From Euborellia annulipes (taxonomy: Eukaryota; Arthropoda; Insecta; Dermaptera; Anisolabididae), in NCBI GenBank assembly GCA_023213315.1, contig JAKCPI010027501.1, positions 124,001-188,000 on the forward strand: 64,000 nt of DNA, written 5' to 3'. Positions 10,355 through 21,759 of this stretch are shown piece after piece. The notes beneath the pieces were generated by a model. It did not search any database, was not told the origin of the DNA, and saw only the letters and a list, made by a program, of their open reading frames with translations. The position numbers were made by a program, and so were the translations under genes. Numbering within the stretch: the stretch's first letter is position 1; each line of letters starts with the position of its first letter.

Positions 10355-10415
10355 GCCGCCCGCCAGGGCCAAGTTGAGATGGGCGCGGCGAAGCCGCGCC
10401 TTTCTCAACTTGTAT
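10355..10415. repeat. GC-rich hairpin
   Basis: CAAGTTGAGA, GGCGCGGCTTCGCCGCGCC-type palindrome and TCTCAACTTG form a long perfect stem. It is preceded by GC-rich CGCCCGCCAGGG. It could be an RNA hairpin or the end of a repeat. No coding sense is seen. Confidence 0.4.
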
Positions 10416-12181
10416 AAAAATAAAAATGATGGCTGTCTTTGTACCTCCAAAAGCTAAATATTTCTTATACTTTATAATCTATGGTACTCAAAGGTACACT
10501 TTTCGCTCAAACTATAAAATTGATTTAAATTAGACTAAATTGGATATCATTTAATTAATTAGTAGGCCTATGTCAGAGGAAGTGTTGACATTGTCAATAT
10601 TTAACAAGTAGTTTCAGGTCTTCAGTCATTCCGATAAAAATTTAATTCAAATATTCTTCTATAAAGTTCTTAAAATCTGTCCTTCCAGATGATTGATTTA
10701 TTGATTGAGAACAAATGTCTTGAAAAAAGTCTAAATATTTTAGAATCTTCGAATTGTTTTAAAAAATATCACTATTCAACATGTAAGCTTGTAAAAATTA
10801 ATAGTAGTAGTTTCTTCATTTATTGTCAAACAAGCCCAACTGGCTAATTTTTTAATTTTTTATGATCAAGTATGATTCTTTAAAGTCTAATAAAGAGTTC
10901 TAATTGATTAAATTAGAAAAAATTGGATTTTATAAGACATCAAGGCTTATACAAAATCTAACTTAAAATCTAAATTTTATCAAATAATCTAACGATGTTA
11001 AATATATGGGAGTTAGTGGTGATAGTTTTATTTAAAATTTGCATATTTCAAAACATATATAGGTATGCCCACGTTTAGCATTTTCTCAAAACTACTTTGA
11101 AAACTTTTAATGAACGAGTTCTTTGGTCCACCCTGTCTATATGCTCTTTATTATTAAGGTCTTTAATAAGTTGCAGTCGGAGGTATATATACTCGGAGAA
11201 ATATAAAAATTGAATATGTCTGGTTTACAAGATCAAGCTTATAGCTAACAAGACATTTAAAAAAAAAAGAGGGTAGGGGTTTAAACATCAATGGATTAAA
11301 TTTATCATCATGCCATTCGGCGAGACTTTCAACCTTTTTATCTTTATAATTTTATAGTTTCAAATTTACTTAGAAAAAAATGAAAATCTGCTTAAGAAAA
11401 TGAGATATGTAAGATTGAAGACATTTTACTTTGACTCTCTTTGACTAACATAATATATACATTGTTGGATGATGTTCTTGATAATCTTGGATATCAAGAA
11501 CATCCGCCAATCTCAAAGAAGAAAGTGTTCACCTTTGACCTAACCTTCAAAGGAGGAATAAAAAGGTCAAAGTGTGAATGCTTCCTTAAATTCAACCAAT
11601 TAATTGCTTTTCTAAATTCAATTAAACGGAAAAATACTAAAACAAACTGAAAACCAGATTTTTCAATTACTGTGTGCTCTGCGACCAGTCAGATTTTTTG
11701 TTTACATGAAAAAATTATTTTCTTGTGAATATATAAGAATTTCATTCACAAGAATTAAAAAAATCCACTGAGTAACTCTTTTAATGACAAAGCAATCCTT
11801 TGTATTGAAATTTCAATACTTGTTTAGAATACATTAACTTCCTTTCAGGTGTCAAAGCTTTTGCAATGTGCGGTACAAAGGGCAAAACACTGTAGTTGAA
11901 TTAGACAATTTTAATAAGAATTGGCAAACCCCTATGAATATTTATTACAATAAATACTATATAATAATTGTATTGATTAGTAATAAATACATGTTTAGAA
12001 TTTGGAATTTTTTTTTTAAAGACTATTGTTTATCTAAAAACGTGCCAATGTTATTTTCAAATCGATGGTTTTTAAAAGTATTACGTTACAAGCTGAAATC
12101 AAAGTAAATTGCTTCACAGGTAGTGGGAGGACATGTGGGACGAAGATAAAAATTTTATTTTTAGCCTCCTTTTTTTATATA
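10416..12181. other. No gene seen
   Basis: AT-rich sequence. A decayed relic of the Helentron-like 5' hairpin (ACCAGATTT and CCAGTCAGATTTTTT) lies at 11648-11699. The reading frames at 11441-11650 and 11868-12107 are AT-rich, Asn/Lys-rich, lack recognisable domains and are not bounded by convincing splice sites, so I leave them out. Confidence 0.45.
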
Positions 12182-12183
12182 TA

Positions 12184-13681
12184 GGGGAGACCGGGGCAGG
12201 TTGGCCCACGGGGCAGGTCGGCCCAGTCGCGATATTTCGCAGAATAATTGGACGATTGTGTTACGGATCAGAATGAAGGATAATAGCACTGCCACCCTAC
12301 TTCTGCCAATACAACTATAGCGAACGGAGTAAATTCGCATGAGCTAGGATCATTTATTCGTTTTTTGCACCTTGGAGTAAATTTTTATTAGTTGAATAAA
12401 ATTGTTTTATCTACTTTTTGGTTACTTCGAGGATAAAAAGTGAGCATTATGTTTAAAGGTTAGAGTATAAGGATTATTTCTCCATGGCATATTAATTAAA
12501 AAACAGCAACGGGATTTGTGCGGGATAAAAATTGTTTCAAATATGACGATGGGGCAGGTTGGCCCAAAAATGACGGGGCAGGTTGGCCCACTCGATTTTT
12601 TGCCATTGTATGTATGAAATCGTTAAACCCTGTTTTATCTTTTCAATTTTAGTGGCAATGAATGAAGTAAAAGTAACAAAATAAAAATTATTATAAATAT
12701 CGATGTTATACTGGCCGTCATTGAGAGTTTATTGGAGGAAATTTTGCATCATAAATGAGCATGTGTGTTTGTTTTTGGGAAATTGTTAGCAGATATATGA
12801 ATAAGTTCTTATTGTTTTCTAAAACGTTCTAGTTCTTTGAATATCTGTGGTTCGGGAAGATATGAAGTGTTTCCGCTTTTTTTTTTAAACATTCATACTT
12901 TTTTCCCATTCACACAGTCTTTTCGGTAACTCAGGCCATATAAGACTTTTACGATAACCGTTGTATTAATAATTATATATTTTGGGGGTCCAGGCATTCT
13001 TATTTAAGCCATTTGGTATCCAAATGGCTTAAATAAAATCATCGGACTGCCTGGGGCCCGAACCCGCGACTTTTGGGATACGAGGTTAGCACGATAACCT
13101 CTACACGAAGCCCCGAGGGCTAAGAGATTTTTCAAAAGAGCACAAATTGAGCGTTGGGAGAGAAAAGTTGGAACCCTTGTTGGGATACTCTTTTTGCCAA
13201 CTTGCCAAGCCCAAGTAAGGTGTCTGCAATGCCCTTCATAGCATTCTGACTCTCATCTCCAACCTCTGGACCACGGTTATAACAGTGATTCGTAAATACA
13301 AAAGAAAAACTGAAAAAGGAAAAGTTCTTGAAGTCACGATATACTTTTTTTGATTTAGTACTCACTTATTACTGAAACTGTTGCAATAAATTATTTTCTT
13401 GCATTTTAATTCATATAAAAATAACAAATGCCTTCCGGGCCAACCTGCCCCGTGGTCCGGGCCAACCTGCCCCGACCACGGGGCAGGTTGGCCCACTCGA
13501 AATATTTTAGAAATAATTATTTTTTTTAATTTTAACATCAATTTAGGAGACTTTTACGATGACCATTTGGTAGCTTAAGGTTGCACCAACATTTTAAAAT
13601 GAAAACATAAACGAAAATGATTATATAAAAAATTTTATAAAAGAAATAAAAATTAGTGGGCCAACCTGCCCCGGTCTCCCC
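12184..13681. mobile_element. TIR element GGGGAGACC, TA target
   Basis: The ends are perfect inverted repeats of about 25 bases (GGGGAGACCGGGGCAGG and its complement), each next to TA, fitting a TA duplication. The internal motif GGGGCAGGTTGGCCCA recurs near 12220, 12555, 12580 and, inverted and direct, at 13435-13495. A SINE is nested at 12876-13118. The reading frame at 13132-13365 (minus) may be part of it or chance. The superfamily is not certain; the TA target suggests Tc1/mariner or another TA-specific DNA transposon. Confidence 0.7.
12876..13118 (-). mobile_element. tRNA-derived SINE, nearly full length
   Basis: Minus-strand copy with the tRNA-like head (GCCCTCGGGGCTTCGTGTAG, B box GCGGGTTCGGGCC), the self-complementary segment GCCATTTGG/CCAAATGGC, and the tail ending in an A run. 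It sits inside the GGGGAGACC element. Confidence 0.75.
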
Positions 13682-14313
13682 TACTCAAAATATGAGAATA
13701 AAATAAATAAAGGATTAAACTTCTAATATACCTGGTAAAAAAAAAAAGATTTTGTCTCTCGTTTTTATTTTTTTTTTTTCCGCCCACCTGTTTTGATGAC
13801 GTCATAAGCTCGATTCTTTCTTTTTCATCTCCCAAAAAAAAAAAAAATAATAAAATAAAGAATTTCTTTTTGTTCACCTTGTTTTAAAAAAAGCTGAATC
13901 TTTAATTAAGGTTATTTAAGTCCATCAATATTCTCTTAATTTTATTCTATTAAAACTGAACCCAAGGTTGAAAAAAATAATAAATAAAGTAATGAATATT
14001 TACGTGAATCTAACTGATTTGTCATACGCATAATCGATATTTGTCCTTAAAATCAAAATAAACTTTTCAAGGAAATTATAAAATAATTAACTTCCTTTTT
14101 ATTTTATGTATAGCAAATATGTAAATATTATTGCGCCCTTAGAGCAAAGGTAAATTTTTTGCTTCATGATCTAAAGTTCATTGACTCACTTCCTATCAGT
14201 CTTCCTGTTAGATCATTTAATAGGATATTTCAATTATTAATAACTTTTCAATTTTTAACTCCGCAAAACCTCAAATTTTCTGTCAATTATTATTATTATT
14301 ATTATTATTTTTT

Positions 14314-14879
14314 ACTTTCTCTTACTTCTATATATATTAATATATATAGAGAGAAAGTATGTCGAAATTTTGTTTGATATACGCATTTTGAGGCCTCCTG
14401 AATCCAAAAAAAGTAGTTTTGGCAACATGGTCTGTCTGTGTGTCTGTGAACAAAATATCTCAAGAACGAAAAGAGCTAGAAGATTGAAATTTTATATTTA
14501 AGTTATGCACCCCCCTGGCACGTGACACGAATCTTTTGAATAAAATCGGCCAAAGAGTACTAATATTTTACTGATGCACTTTTTCAGTTTTTTTCGATTT
14601 TCTCAAAATTCGCTATAACGATTTTGTTTAAAATTCAAAAATCAATTATTTTTTAGATGCTCTTTAAAATGTATATTCTCATTTTGCCATTGAAATCTTC
14701 TGAAGACCACTTTACTCTTGTACTTCATAGGAAAGATAGTAGAAATGGTTGCTGTTGTAACAAATTATAAATATTTTCCCATACTTATAAATTTTACATC
14801 TTGAATTTTAATATATCGGCGGAAACTAAATATATATCGACAAAAAAATCTGGTGCGACCAGTCACATCAGATTTTTTT
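14314..14879 (-). mobile_element. Helentron-like element (HINE)
   Basis: Runs from ACTTTCTCTTAC through the AT hairpin, the GTCTGTCTGTGTGTCTG tract and the body to a shortened hairpin ending GTCACATCAGATTTTT. The 5' hairpin has lost most of its stem. The flanks are T-rich on both sides. Confidence 0.65.
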
Positions 14880-14937
14880 AAAGTAATCTGCCAAATTTCT
14901 GACATTTTTATTAATAAAATTTCTTCTTTTTTTTCAG

Positions 14938-15024
14938 AATTCATCCGACACCTCGTTAAGATAGAGAGAATACACCTACTTGGGGTTCATAATGGAGAGA
15001 ATACTTCTGGCGAAAGGTGTTTTG
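14938..15024 (+). CDS. Candidate internal exon, unrecognised
   Basis: Bounded by a strong acceptor (pyrimidine run, TTTTTTTTCAG) and donor TTTTG|GTAAGT. The 87 bases are open as 2 bases, 28 codons and 1 base, so the exon is symmetric and could be included or skipped without frameshift. The product contains FIRHLVKIERIHLLGVHNGE. I do not recognise it. Its end phase does not match the exon at 29845-29966 directly, so they are not neighbours in one transcript unless another exon lies between. Chance is possible. Confidence 0.3.
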
Positions 15025-15139
15025 GTAAGTCTGAATAACAAAAGTTTTTTTTACAAATTATAATATAAATGAACTTTAGAGTGTTGAAGGAAGAGAGGAT
15101 GTCAGCCAAAAAAGGAGCCTCTATCGAATAAAAATCTCC

Positions 15140-15195
15140 AATCAGAAAACGTTTCGGGTTTAATTAGATAAAACCATCATCAGTTCTTTAGAGCT
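15140..15195 (-). ncRNA. Hammerhead motif in left PLE arm
   Basis: Mirror copy of the motif at 16130-16180: on the minus strand CTGATGA (15177-15183), stem II GGTTT/AAACC, GAAA (15152-15155), CG, UU, TTCT pairing with AGAA. Confidence 0.65.
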
Positions 15196-15221
15196 GAAAA
15201 TAAAATAAAAAAATAAAACTC

Positions 15222-15670
15222 AAAAAATATTCAAGCTGCATAATGTCCGTACGGCTTTATCATCCAGAGGCAGTATTTCCTTTTTATATAATAATAAGGA
15301 TGTAGTCCCTCCCCATGAACAACATAACGTAATATACTTAATTCGTTGCCTTGGCTGCCCCAATCCCACTAAGGTTTATGTGGGGCAAACATCTCGCATG
15401 TTTTCGTTGCGGAAAAGGGAACATGAATTGAGTATAAAAAATATTAAAACATCGACAGCTCTGAGTTCTCATGCGATTGAATTTATGCATAGATTTGATT
15501 TTGACAACGCGGTCATTCTGATGAAGGTGGACAACACATATAAACGTCTGGTAGCAGAAAAATGTTTTATAAAAACATATGGACATAGGGCACTAAACTA
15601 TCAGACTGACTGTATTGGCCTTAGTAATGTATATTTGTCCATCTTAAATAATGTAGACGCCCAGATGTAA
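15222..15670 (+). pseudogene. PLE C-terminus with GIY-YIG endonuclease
   Basis: An open frame of about 149 codons ends at TAA 15668-15670. It starts inside the fragment and has no true start codon. The stretch NVIYLIRCLGCPNPTKVYVG, followed by QT, then R-x3-R-E-H, is the beginning of a GIY-YIG nuclease domain of the Penelope type, including the zinc-finger-like cysteines C-x2-C before the YVG. The domain would nick DNA for target-primed reverse transcription. The N-terminal reverse transcriptase is absent, so the copy cannot be autonomous, but the surviving frame has no stop, suggesting a fairly recent insertion. Confidence 0.8.
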
Positions 15671-16120
15671 ATATTATAAAAAAAAAATTGTTTATAACTT
15701 TATTTGTAATTTGAAAATATATTATAAATTAATTTATAAAATTGTCATTTGCAAATAAATAATATGTTTTCAAATAGGTCAAAGGCACGCTTTTGTGAGA
15801 TTTCGTTTTTATTAAGATGTATTTTGGGTCAATGTACTGAGGGTTCATTGCTTCCCCAGTATTTATCATATAATAACTGTATTTGATAATTAAATTTTAT
15901 ATACATTTGAGACTTGGCCGTGTTGACTAATGAGCATCACACAACTAATATGCAAATTTTGTATTTTTTATATAATTTTGTATATGTTTATATATAACAA
16001 CTCTATCTGCATCTCAATGGTGTGCATCTTGAGATTGCCAATAATGTAAGATCTGATGTTTTAATAATTTAAAAAAAAAAATTTTTATGTTGTTGTATTA
16101 CAATTATTATTTATGCTCAT
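15671..16120. other. PLE 3' untranslated region
   Basis: AT-rich sequence between the end of the GIY-YIG frame and the right arm, inside the same duplication. No further gene. Confidence 0.6.
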
Positions 16121-16125
16121 TTCAG

Positions 16126-16180
16126 CTCTAAAGAACTGATGATGGTTTTATCTAATTAAACCCGAAACGTTTTCTGATTG
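16126..16180 (+). ncRNA. Hammerhead motif in right PLE arm
   Basis: CTGATGA (16136-16142), stem II GGTTT/AAACC with an AT loop, GAAA (16164-16167), 2-nt stem III CG, UU cleavage dinucleotide, then TTCT, which pairs with AGAA directly 5' of the core. Stem I is short in this copy. Confidence 0.65.
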
Positions 16181-16479
16181 GAGATTTTTATTCGATAGAG
16201 GCTCCTTTTTTGGCTGACATCCTCTCTTCCTTCAACACTCTAATTGCTGAACAGCCACTTCTATTATCAACATAAATGAACTTTAATAACTATATTTTTA
16301 TATTGGAAAAAAAGGAGACTTATGCAATTTTGTAAATTTATCTTTAGTACATAAATTAACTGAAATGACGTAAATTATGTAATAAGAAATATTTTCAAAA
16401 TGGTATGCTATTTCTACTTATAAAAAAATAAAGAGTAGAATAACATTCAAAGAAAAGTTACATTTTCTCTACGTTTCGA

Positions 16480-16530
16480 GCAATTATCTTTGTCCTGAAG
16501 ATGATTGTGACCGCTGCTCGAAATGTCAGC
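16480..16530 (+). ncRNA. Degenerate hammerhead-like motif
   Basis: CTGAAGA followed about 20 bases later by CTCGAAATGTC, with a GAGCAATTATC-type mirror arm just upstream. Stem II is poor. Probably an old PLE terminal repeat. Confidence 0.3.
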
Positions 16531-16664
16531 AATATATGACATTTTTTCACCTTTGGCCTATATTCAACTCCCTCTCTCTAAGACTAAATTCAGCCATCAA
16601 CAACCAAGCATATAAAATTCGTTTTTATTCGTAAAATCTCATTTATATTTGGACTGCTACTTCA

Positions 16665-16815
16665 CTTTTTTTAACATTCGCACTTTTTTCCCAGACACAC
16701 TCACACACACGTGCAGACTTTTAACGAAAACTCGTATTTGATTAATATATATTTAGGCTCCAGGCATATTTATTTAAGCTATTTGGTAGCCAAAATGGCT
16801 TAAATAAAATCATCG
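16665..16815 (-). mobile_element. SINE fragment
   Basis: Minus-strand SINE tail and body (complement of AAAAGTGCGAATGTT, GTGTGTGAGTGTGTC, and the TTAAGCTATTTGGTAGCC segment). The head is missing. Confidence 0.55.
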
Positions 16816-17145
16816 AATAGGTTTCATTAATTATATGCATATATTAGCTTTTAAGATTCATTTGAAAAAGGCAAAATAACGGGTCTATTAAACATATTAC
16901 CAAAACATACTGTATAACGGATATTTATGCAATTCACTAGGATGTCTTCCCGGTTCCTTCCTTAGAAATAATTTGAATTATAATTTAAAAATATGGTGTG
17001 ACTGGTCGCTCAGCACACAACTTTATCTTACCTCTGTAATCGAAAGTTGTGTTCTGTGCACACCAGATTTTTGTGTCGACATATATTTAGGTTCCGACAG
17101 TTCGGTGCATTCGAGATGTAAGATGTAAAATTTATAAGTATGGGA

Positions 17146-17386
17146 CAAGAACGGATCCAGAGGTGTTTCTCGGGAGGGGGGGGCACACAATTTTTTCTTA
17201 ATTTCGGTAATTTAAAGGAGGATTTTGTACTTGTTTGCCAGAATATAAATACAAATCAAATTTTTAAGTATTAATTTTTAAAATTTTACATTCAAAAATA
17301 AATTTTCTTTCGAAAAAAAGTATTTTTTTTTTAATATCGGGGGGGGATAATTACCCCCTTTGCCCCCCTACTTGTATCCGCCCTTG
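17146..17386. mobile_element. hAT element, 8-bp TSD
   Basis: TSD GTATGGGA at 17138-17145 and 17387-17394. Ends CAAGAACGGATCCAG and TGTATCCGCCCTTG. Poly-G after the left end and G/C runs before the right end. Non-coding. Confidence 0.85.
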
Positions 17387-17604
17387 GTATGGGAACATAT
17401 TTACATTTTGTTACCATGGCAACCATTACTCATATCTTTCTATGAAATACAAGAGTAAAGTGGTCTTCAGAATATTTCATTTGCAAAATGAGATTATACA
17501 TTTCAAAGAGCATCTAAAAAATAATTGATTTATGAATTTGAATCAAAATTTTGAGAAAAAACTGAAAAAATAACATCAGTAAAGTACTAGTACTTTTTGG
17601 CTGA

Positions 17605-17772
17605 TTTTTTTTTTTAACACTCACACTTTTTTTCTGATTCACATCCACACTCACACACCCATTCACACAGTCCTTCCGGCAACTCAGGCCATTTAAGACT
17701 TTGACGATAACCATTATTATTTACAACATCTATTGGGAGTCCAGGCATCTCTATTTAAGCCGTTTGGTATCC
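17605..17772 (-). mobile_element. SINE fragment
   Basis: Minus-strand SINE from the A tail to the GGCTTAAATAGAGATGCCTG segment; the tRNA-like head is absent. Confidence 0.55.
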
Positions 17773-17879
17773 AAATTAGCTGATTTTAATTAAAAGCTTA
17801 TTTTCACGCCTCAGGTGGGGCTATATATATATATATTTCATATACCCTAGTATAGATAGGTAAGAGAAAGTAAAAATAA

Positions 17880-18540
17880 CAAGTAACTCACGACGTATTT
17901 TTAATTTCCTTTTTAATACCTATGAACTTTGTCTGAATGTTGAAATGAAAATAATGAATGGGATTTTATTTAATTCCTATTTGGAGATTTTTGCATGTAT
18001 TTTTCCAAGTTCGAATATAAACATTCAATTTCCTATTTAAGCAGAGAATGAGAGAAAGAATTATTTGAAGTTAATTACTATTAAAAACAAGCATCCACCA
18101 TTATATTCTTTATTTTTTCGAATGACAAAAGAATAATTTAAATGATCAAAATAAAAATAATCTTATCGAGTCTGAGAATCATCCTTTGATCTCTGGGATA
18201 TTTTTCAAAATGACTTCCGTATATCTGTCAAATTTTAAAAAGATAAATTTTTGTTTATTTGATCAGTTCATTGGAAAAGGACCTGGCCAACAAGGAAAAA
18301 CACATAAATTATAAAAAGATATGGAGAATAAGCAACTTCCTCTGATCAACTGAGATGGTGTTTTAAAAATTTAGTTTTTTTTTGTTATCTGATTATATGA
18401 AATATATTTTAAGGAAAAAGACATTAAGATTGCAAAAAAAAAAAATGCAGAATACCGGAAATTTTAATATGGAGATCCCCCCTGATTAATTTAATATTGA
18501 ATCAGATATTAATGCTGAAAATTCTCGTCGGACTTTAAAT
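17880..18540. other. No gene seen
   Basis: AT-rich with no supported feature. Confidence 0.5.
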
Positions 18541-18555
18541 TTTTTATTTATTTTT

Positions 18556-18660
18556 CCTTATTGTAGGATCTTAGTGTGCAGGATCTCGTAGCGTGCACAA
18601 AACCTTCACAGTTTCGACCTATTTGGCGGTCATCATTAGGTCTATACAGAAAACCAAAAA
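18556..18660 (-). mobile_element. PLE terminal-repeat remnant
   Basis: On the minus strand: CTAATGATGACC, GGTCGAAAC and GTGCACGCTACGAGATCC. This is the hammerhead layout with the core changed to CTAATGA and a 4-bp stem II GACC/GGTC, probably inactive. Confidence 0.45.
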
Positions 18661-18924
18661 CAAAAAATTTCGAAAAAATTTTTGTACAAATTATTTAGTA
18701 CTTTGTACCATGTAGTAGAAAAGTACATTTCAAGGTATTAAATAATTTACATAAACGGTGTCTCAGCATTCGAAATTTTATGTAAATTAGAATTGTTTTT
18801 GGTTTTCTGTATATCTCATTACTAGCTGACAACCAGCAGTAACATTTTCTCCTCGTTGTTTGATTGATTCCTCTGGCTGTTTCTATATAGCCCTATATCT
18901 ATTCAATGTTAGACTAGTGAGTCC

Positions 18925-19012
18925 AGTCCCCCGGGATCACCAGCTATCGGTGGCCTGTGGCTAAAAAGCACGCCGATAGGGATAGATTGGTGATCCTAGC
19001 AGTCCGACTCCC
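18925..19012. repeat. Imperfect hairpin
   Basis: GGATCACCAGCTATCGGTGG and GCCGATAGGGATAG...TTGGTGATCC pair over about 20 positions with a bulge. No known RNA family recognised. Confidence 0.35.
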
Positions 19013-19104
19013 TAAGATGCTGAACCATCTCACAATATAACTAATTAATATTCTAATTTTATTTTATACTAAAATAAATATAAGATACATTTTTTGAATA
19101 AATA

Positions 19105-19260
19105 AACTTTAAGCCATGGCTCAGTGATAGAGTTTCTGCCTCTTGCGCTAGGGGTCAAGGGTTCGCATCCCAATTGAAATAAATCTAAAATGTCGAAAAA
19201 TACCTTAAATAAAAAAAAATCTTGTGAATTCTCTGATATGATAGACCTCCGGTTTATGCA
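19105..19260 (+). mobile_element. Second tRNA-derived SINE family
   Basis: GCCATGGCTCAGTGATAGAG (A-box-like) and GGGTTCGCATCCC (B box) are spaced as in a tRNA, with TGCCTCTTGCGC at the anticodon arm. The acceptor stem does not close, so it is not a tRNA gene. Related heads occur at 62571-62618 (minus) and about 48165-48235 (minus). Confidence 0.5.
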
Positions 19261-19339
19261 GTTGGTTGCCTATTCACAGGCGTATTTTAGATTTCCTTCT
19301 AATTAATTTAACAAAAATAATTGTTAGTCTTTTACTTTT

Positions 19340-19935
19340 ACTTTCTCTTACCTATGTATATATGTAATATATATATAGAGAGAAAGTATTGTATTCATGT
19401 CAAAAATTCGATGTCGAGATTTTGATGGATCTTCACGTTTTGAGGTCCCCTGAATCCAAAAAAGTGGTTTTCGCGACATGGTCTGTCTGTGTGTCTGTCT
19501 GTCTGTGTGTGTTCAATTTTAAGCATGAAGGAATTGAGCTATGAGGCTGAAATTTTATATTTAAGTTAAACACCCCCCGGGACCGACAAAATAAGCTTTT
19601 AATCAAAATCGGCCAAAAAGTACTAGTACTTTACTGATGTACTTTTTCAGTTTTTTCTTTTCGATTTTCTCAAAATTCGCTCCAACGATTAAAATTCAAA
19701 AATCAATTATTTTTTAGATGCTCTTTATAATGTATATTCTCAAAATATTTTGAAGCCCACTTTACTCTTTCACTTCATAGGAAAAAAGTAAGATTTTTTT
19801 CAGTTTTTTTCGATTTTTTCAAAATTGACTCCAACGATTTTGATTAAAATTCAAAAATCAACTATTATTTAGATAGAAAAAGTATATCAGTAAAATTTTT
19901 CGTGAAAATTATTTGAAGTACACTTTACTGATGTA
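19340..19935 (-). mobile_element. Helentron-like element, decayed at the hairpin end
   Basis: Good AT-hairpin end and (GTCT)n tract. The far end has been scrambled by an internal duplication of the CAGTTTTTTTCGATTTT region and the TCTGGTG hairpin is lost. Confidence 0.6.
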
Positions 19936-20079
19936 TTTCAGATTTTTCAAATTCATTTTCCGGCTCTTCCTTCCACAGAGCCAATGTTAAATTTCTATGG
20001 TATTTTGCATATTAATTTCGATTCACGAGATTTTAATGGAAATACACGTTTTGAGATCCCCTGAGTCCAAAAAAGTGGT

Positions 20080-20130
20080 GGCGTCTTTTGGTATACGAGG
20101 TTACCACGCTAACCCTTACACCAAACCCCG
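20080..20130 (-). mobile_element. SINE head fragment
   Basis: Complement of CCTCGGGGTTTGGTGTAAGG and TATACCAAAAGACGCC, the tRNA-like head only, inside decayed Helentron-like sequence. Confidence 0.5.
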
Positions 20131-20139
20131 AGGGCCTTA

Positions 20140-20895
20140 ATTATGTTAATGCGACATATCTAGGCACATGTATTTATATATTTTGTTATCCAAAAATATA
20201 TATATTAATCTGACTTCCTGGGATCCGAACTCACACCTTTTGAAGGTTATCTGTTCATTACTAGATTTTTATCAGTATCTCTCGGCCCCGGGGAGTTGGG
20301 GTTCTTTTTTCCTCTATCTCTATTCGGATACATAGCATGAAAGACTAATGAGCTCTCCGGAAATATTTTTTGTATAATAGGCCTAGATCATAATATAACA
20401 TAGATAAAATATAATTTAAAAATATTCCCAACGAATATATGAGAGTCATTTGTTAGATAACAGTCTTCTTGTTTAATCATGTGAAACAAAGTAAAGGATC
20501 ATACTAAAGTTATCTGATCAACTCATGTTTTACATTTTATTTATTTATTGTATCTTAATAATTTTTTGCTTGCATTTTAATTAAATAAGTTGTAATTTAC
20601 TTAACAAATTGTACCTTGTTTAATCAAAAGTTGTTCTTAGTTGTTCTAATTTTGTTGAATTTTTTTTTTTTGTTGGTTTAAAATATCAAATCAATTAAAA
20701 CTAATAATTCCAATTTCCCTTTTTAATAAGCTTTCTACTTCAATATAATAATAATAATAAATATTTTTCGCTTGGATAAAGAAAGTTTATTTCTTTATCC
20801 CGGAATTTAATTTCTTACTATTAAAATATAATAATAATAAATAAATGTGCCTGGACCCCAACAAATACCGTAATTTTTTTTTTCTTAAAAAAAAA
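20140..20895. other. No gene seen
   Basis: AT-rich, with short (ATA)n tracts near 20750 and 20830. Confidence 0.5.
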
Positions 20896-20899
20896 AAAA

Positions 20900-20995
20900 C
20901 AAAAACATTCACACTTTTTTCCACTCACACACACATACATAGTCTTTTCGGCAACTTAGGCCATATAGGACTTTATACAATACGATAACCTTTGG
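20900..20995 (-). mobile_element. SINE tail fragment
   Basis: Complement of the (GTGTGA)n/A-tail part of the main SINE. Confidence 0.5.
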
Positions 20996-21129
20996 AGATT
21001 TTCCAAATTTGGAATCAGATTGTTATCGATAGATTCCAAAAAATGAAGAATATATAAATATTCATAATAAATTTTAAATAATTCATTGGCTATAGAGCTC
21101 TGTTTCCCAAACTTTTTGAAACTCCTGAC

Positions 21130-21758
21130 ACTGCATGAGTTTCGCACCGTGCTGTTCACACCAGATTTTTTGTGTCTGGATATATTTAGTTTCCCATAGC
21201 ACCTTAGTTTCAAACGTGTCCACGCGACTCATAGATGTCGCTGAGCTACGAATGCTTTCACATCAGTAAAGTGTACTTCAAACAATTTTCACGAAAAGTT
21301 TCACTGATATACTTTTTAAAGAGAATAATAAAAAATAGTTGATATATGAATTTTAATCAAAATTGTTGCAGTGAATTTTGAGAAAATCACAAAAAACTGG
21401 AAAAGTACATCAGTAAAATATACTTCATACGATTTCCACGAAAAGCTTCACTGATATACTTTTCAAAGAGCATCAACAAAATCGTTGATATATGAATTTT
21501 AAACAAAATTGTTAAAGTTAATTTTGAGAAAATCGCAAAAAACTGAAAAAGTACATCAGTAAAGTGTACTTCAAACGATTTCTACGAAAAATTTCACTGA
21601 TATACTTTTTAAAGAGCATCTAAAAAATATTTGATTTATGAATTTTAAACAAAATCGTTTGTGCGGATTTTGAGAAAATCGAAAAAAAAAAAACTGAAAA
21701 AGTACATCTTCGTAGCTCATCGCAATAATATATTTCATATATAGGGTAAGATAAAGTA
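21130..21758 (+). mobile_element. Helentron-like element with internal tandem repeat
   Basis: Begins in a degraded hairpin (GTTCACACCAGATTTTT) and ends GGTAAGATAAAGT. The middle holds about three copies of a ~147-bp unit starting ACATCAGTAAAGTGTACTTC (21260, 21408, 21553), a variant not seen in other copies. Confidence 0.6.
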
Positions 21759-21759
21759 A

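Larger units (their letters stand above)
15079..16271 (+). mobile_element. Penelope-like element copy, inverted terminal arms
   Basis: Flanked by an exact 14-bp duplication ATAAATGAACTTTA (15065-15078 and 16272-16285). The left arm (15079-15202) and right arm (about 16121-16241) are inverted copies, each with a hammerhead core. Between them is the C-terminal part of a Penelope-like reading frame with a GIY-YIG endonuclease. An inverted terminal-repeat fragment upstream of a 5'-truncated body is a known arrangement for PLEs. The reverse transcriptase part is lost. Confidence 0.8.
16988..17874 (+). mobile_element. Helentron-like element with two nested insertions
   Basis: 5' hairpin (GGTGTGACTGGTCGCTCAGC), body, and 3' end GGTAAGAGAAAGT. 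Interrupted by a hAT element at 17146-17386 with exact TSD and by a SINE fragment at about 17605-17770, where the (CAGA) region should be. Confidence 0.65.

Noticed and set aside
13015..13118. Possible tRNA gene
   Set aside because: A and B boxes are present but the acceptor stem does not pair and a SINE body with A tail follows; the same head recurs at 27021, 42038 and 47047.
19105..19175. Possible tRNA gene
   Set aside because: Good A-like and B boxes, but no closed acceptor stem and relatives with missing parts; more likely a SINE head.
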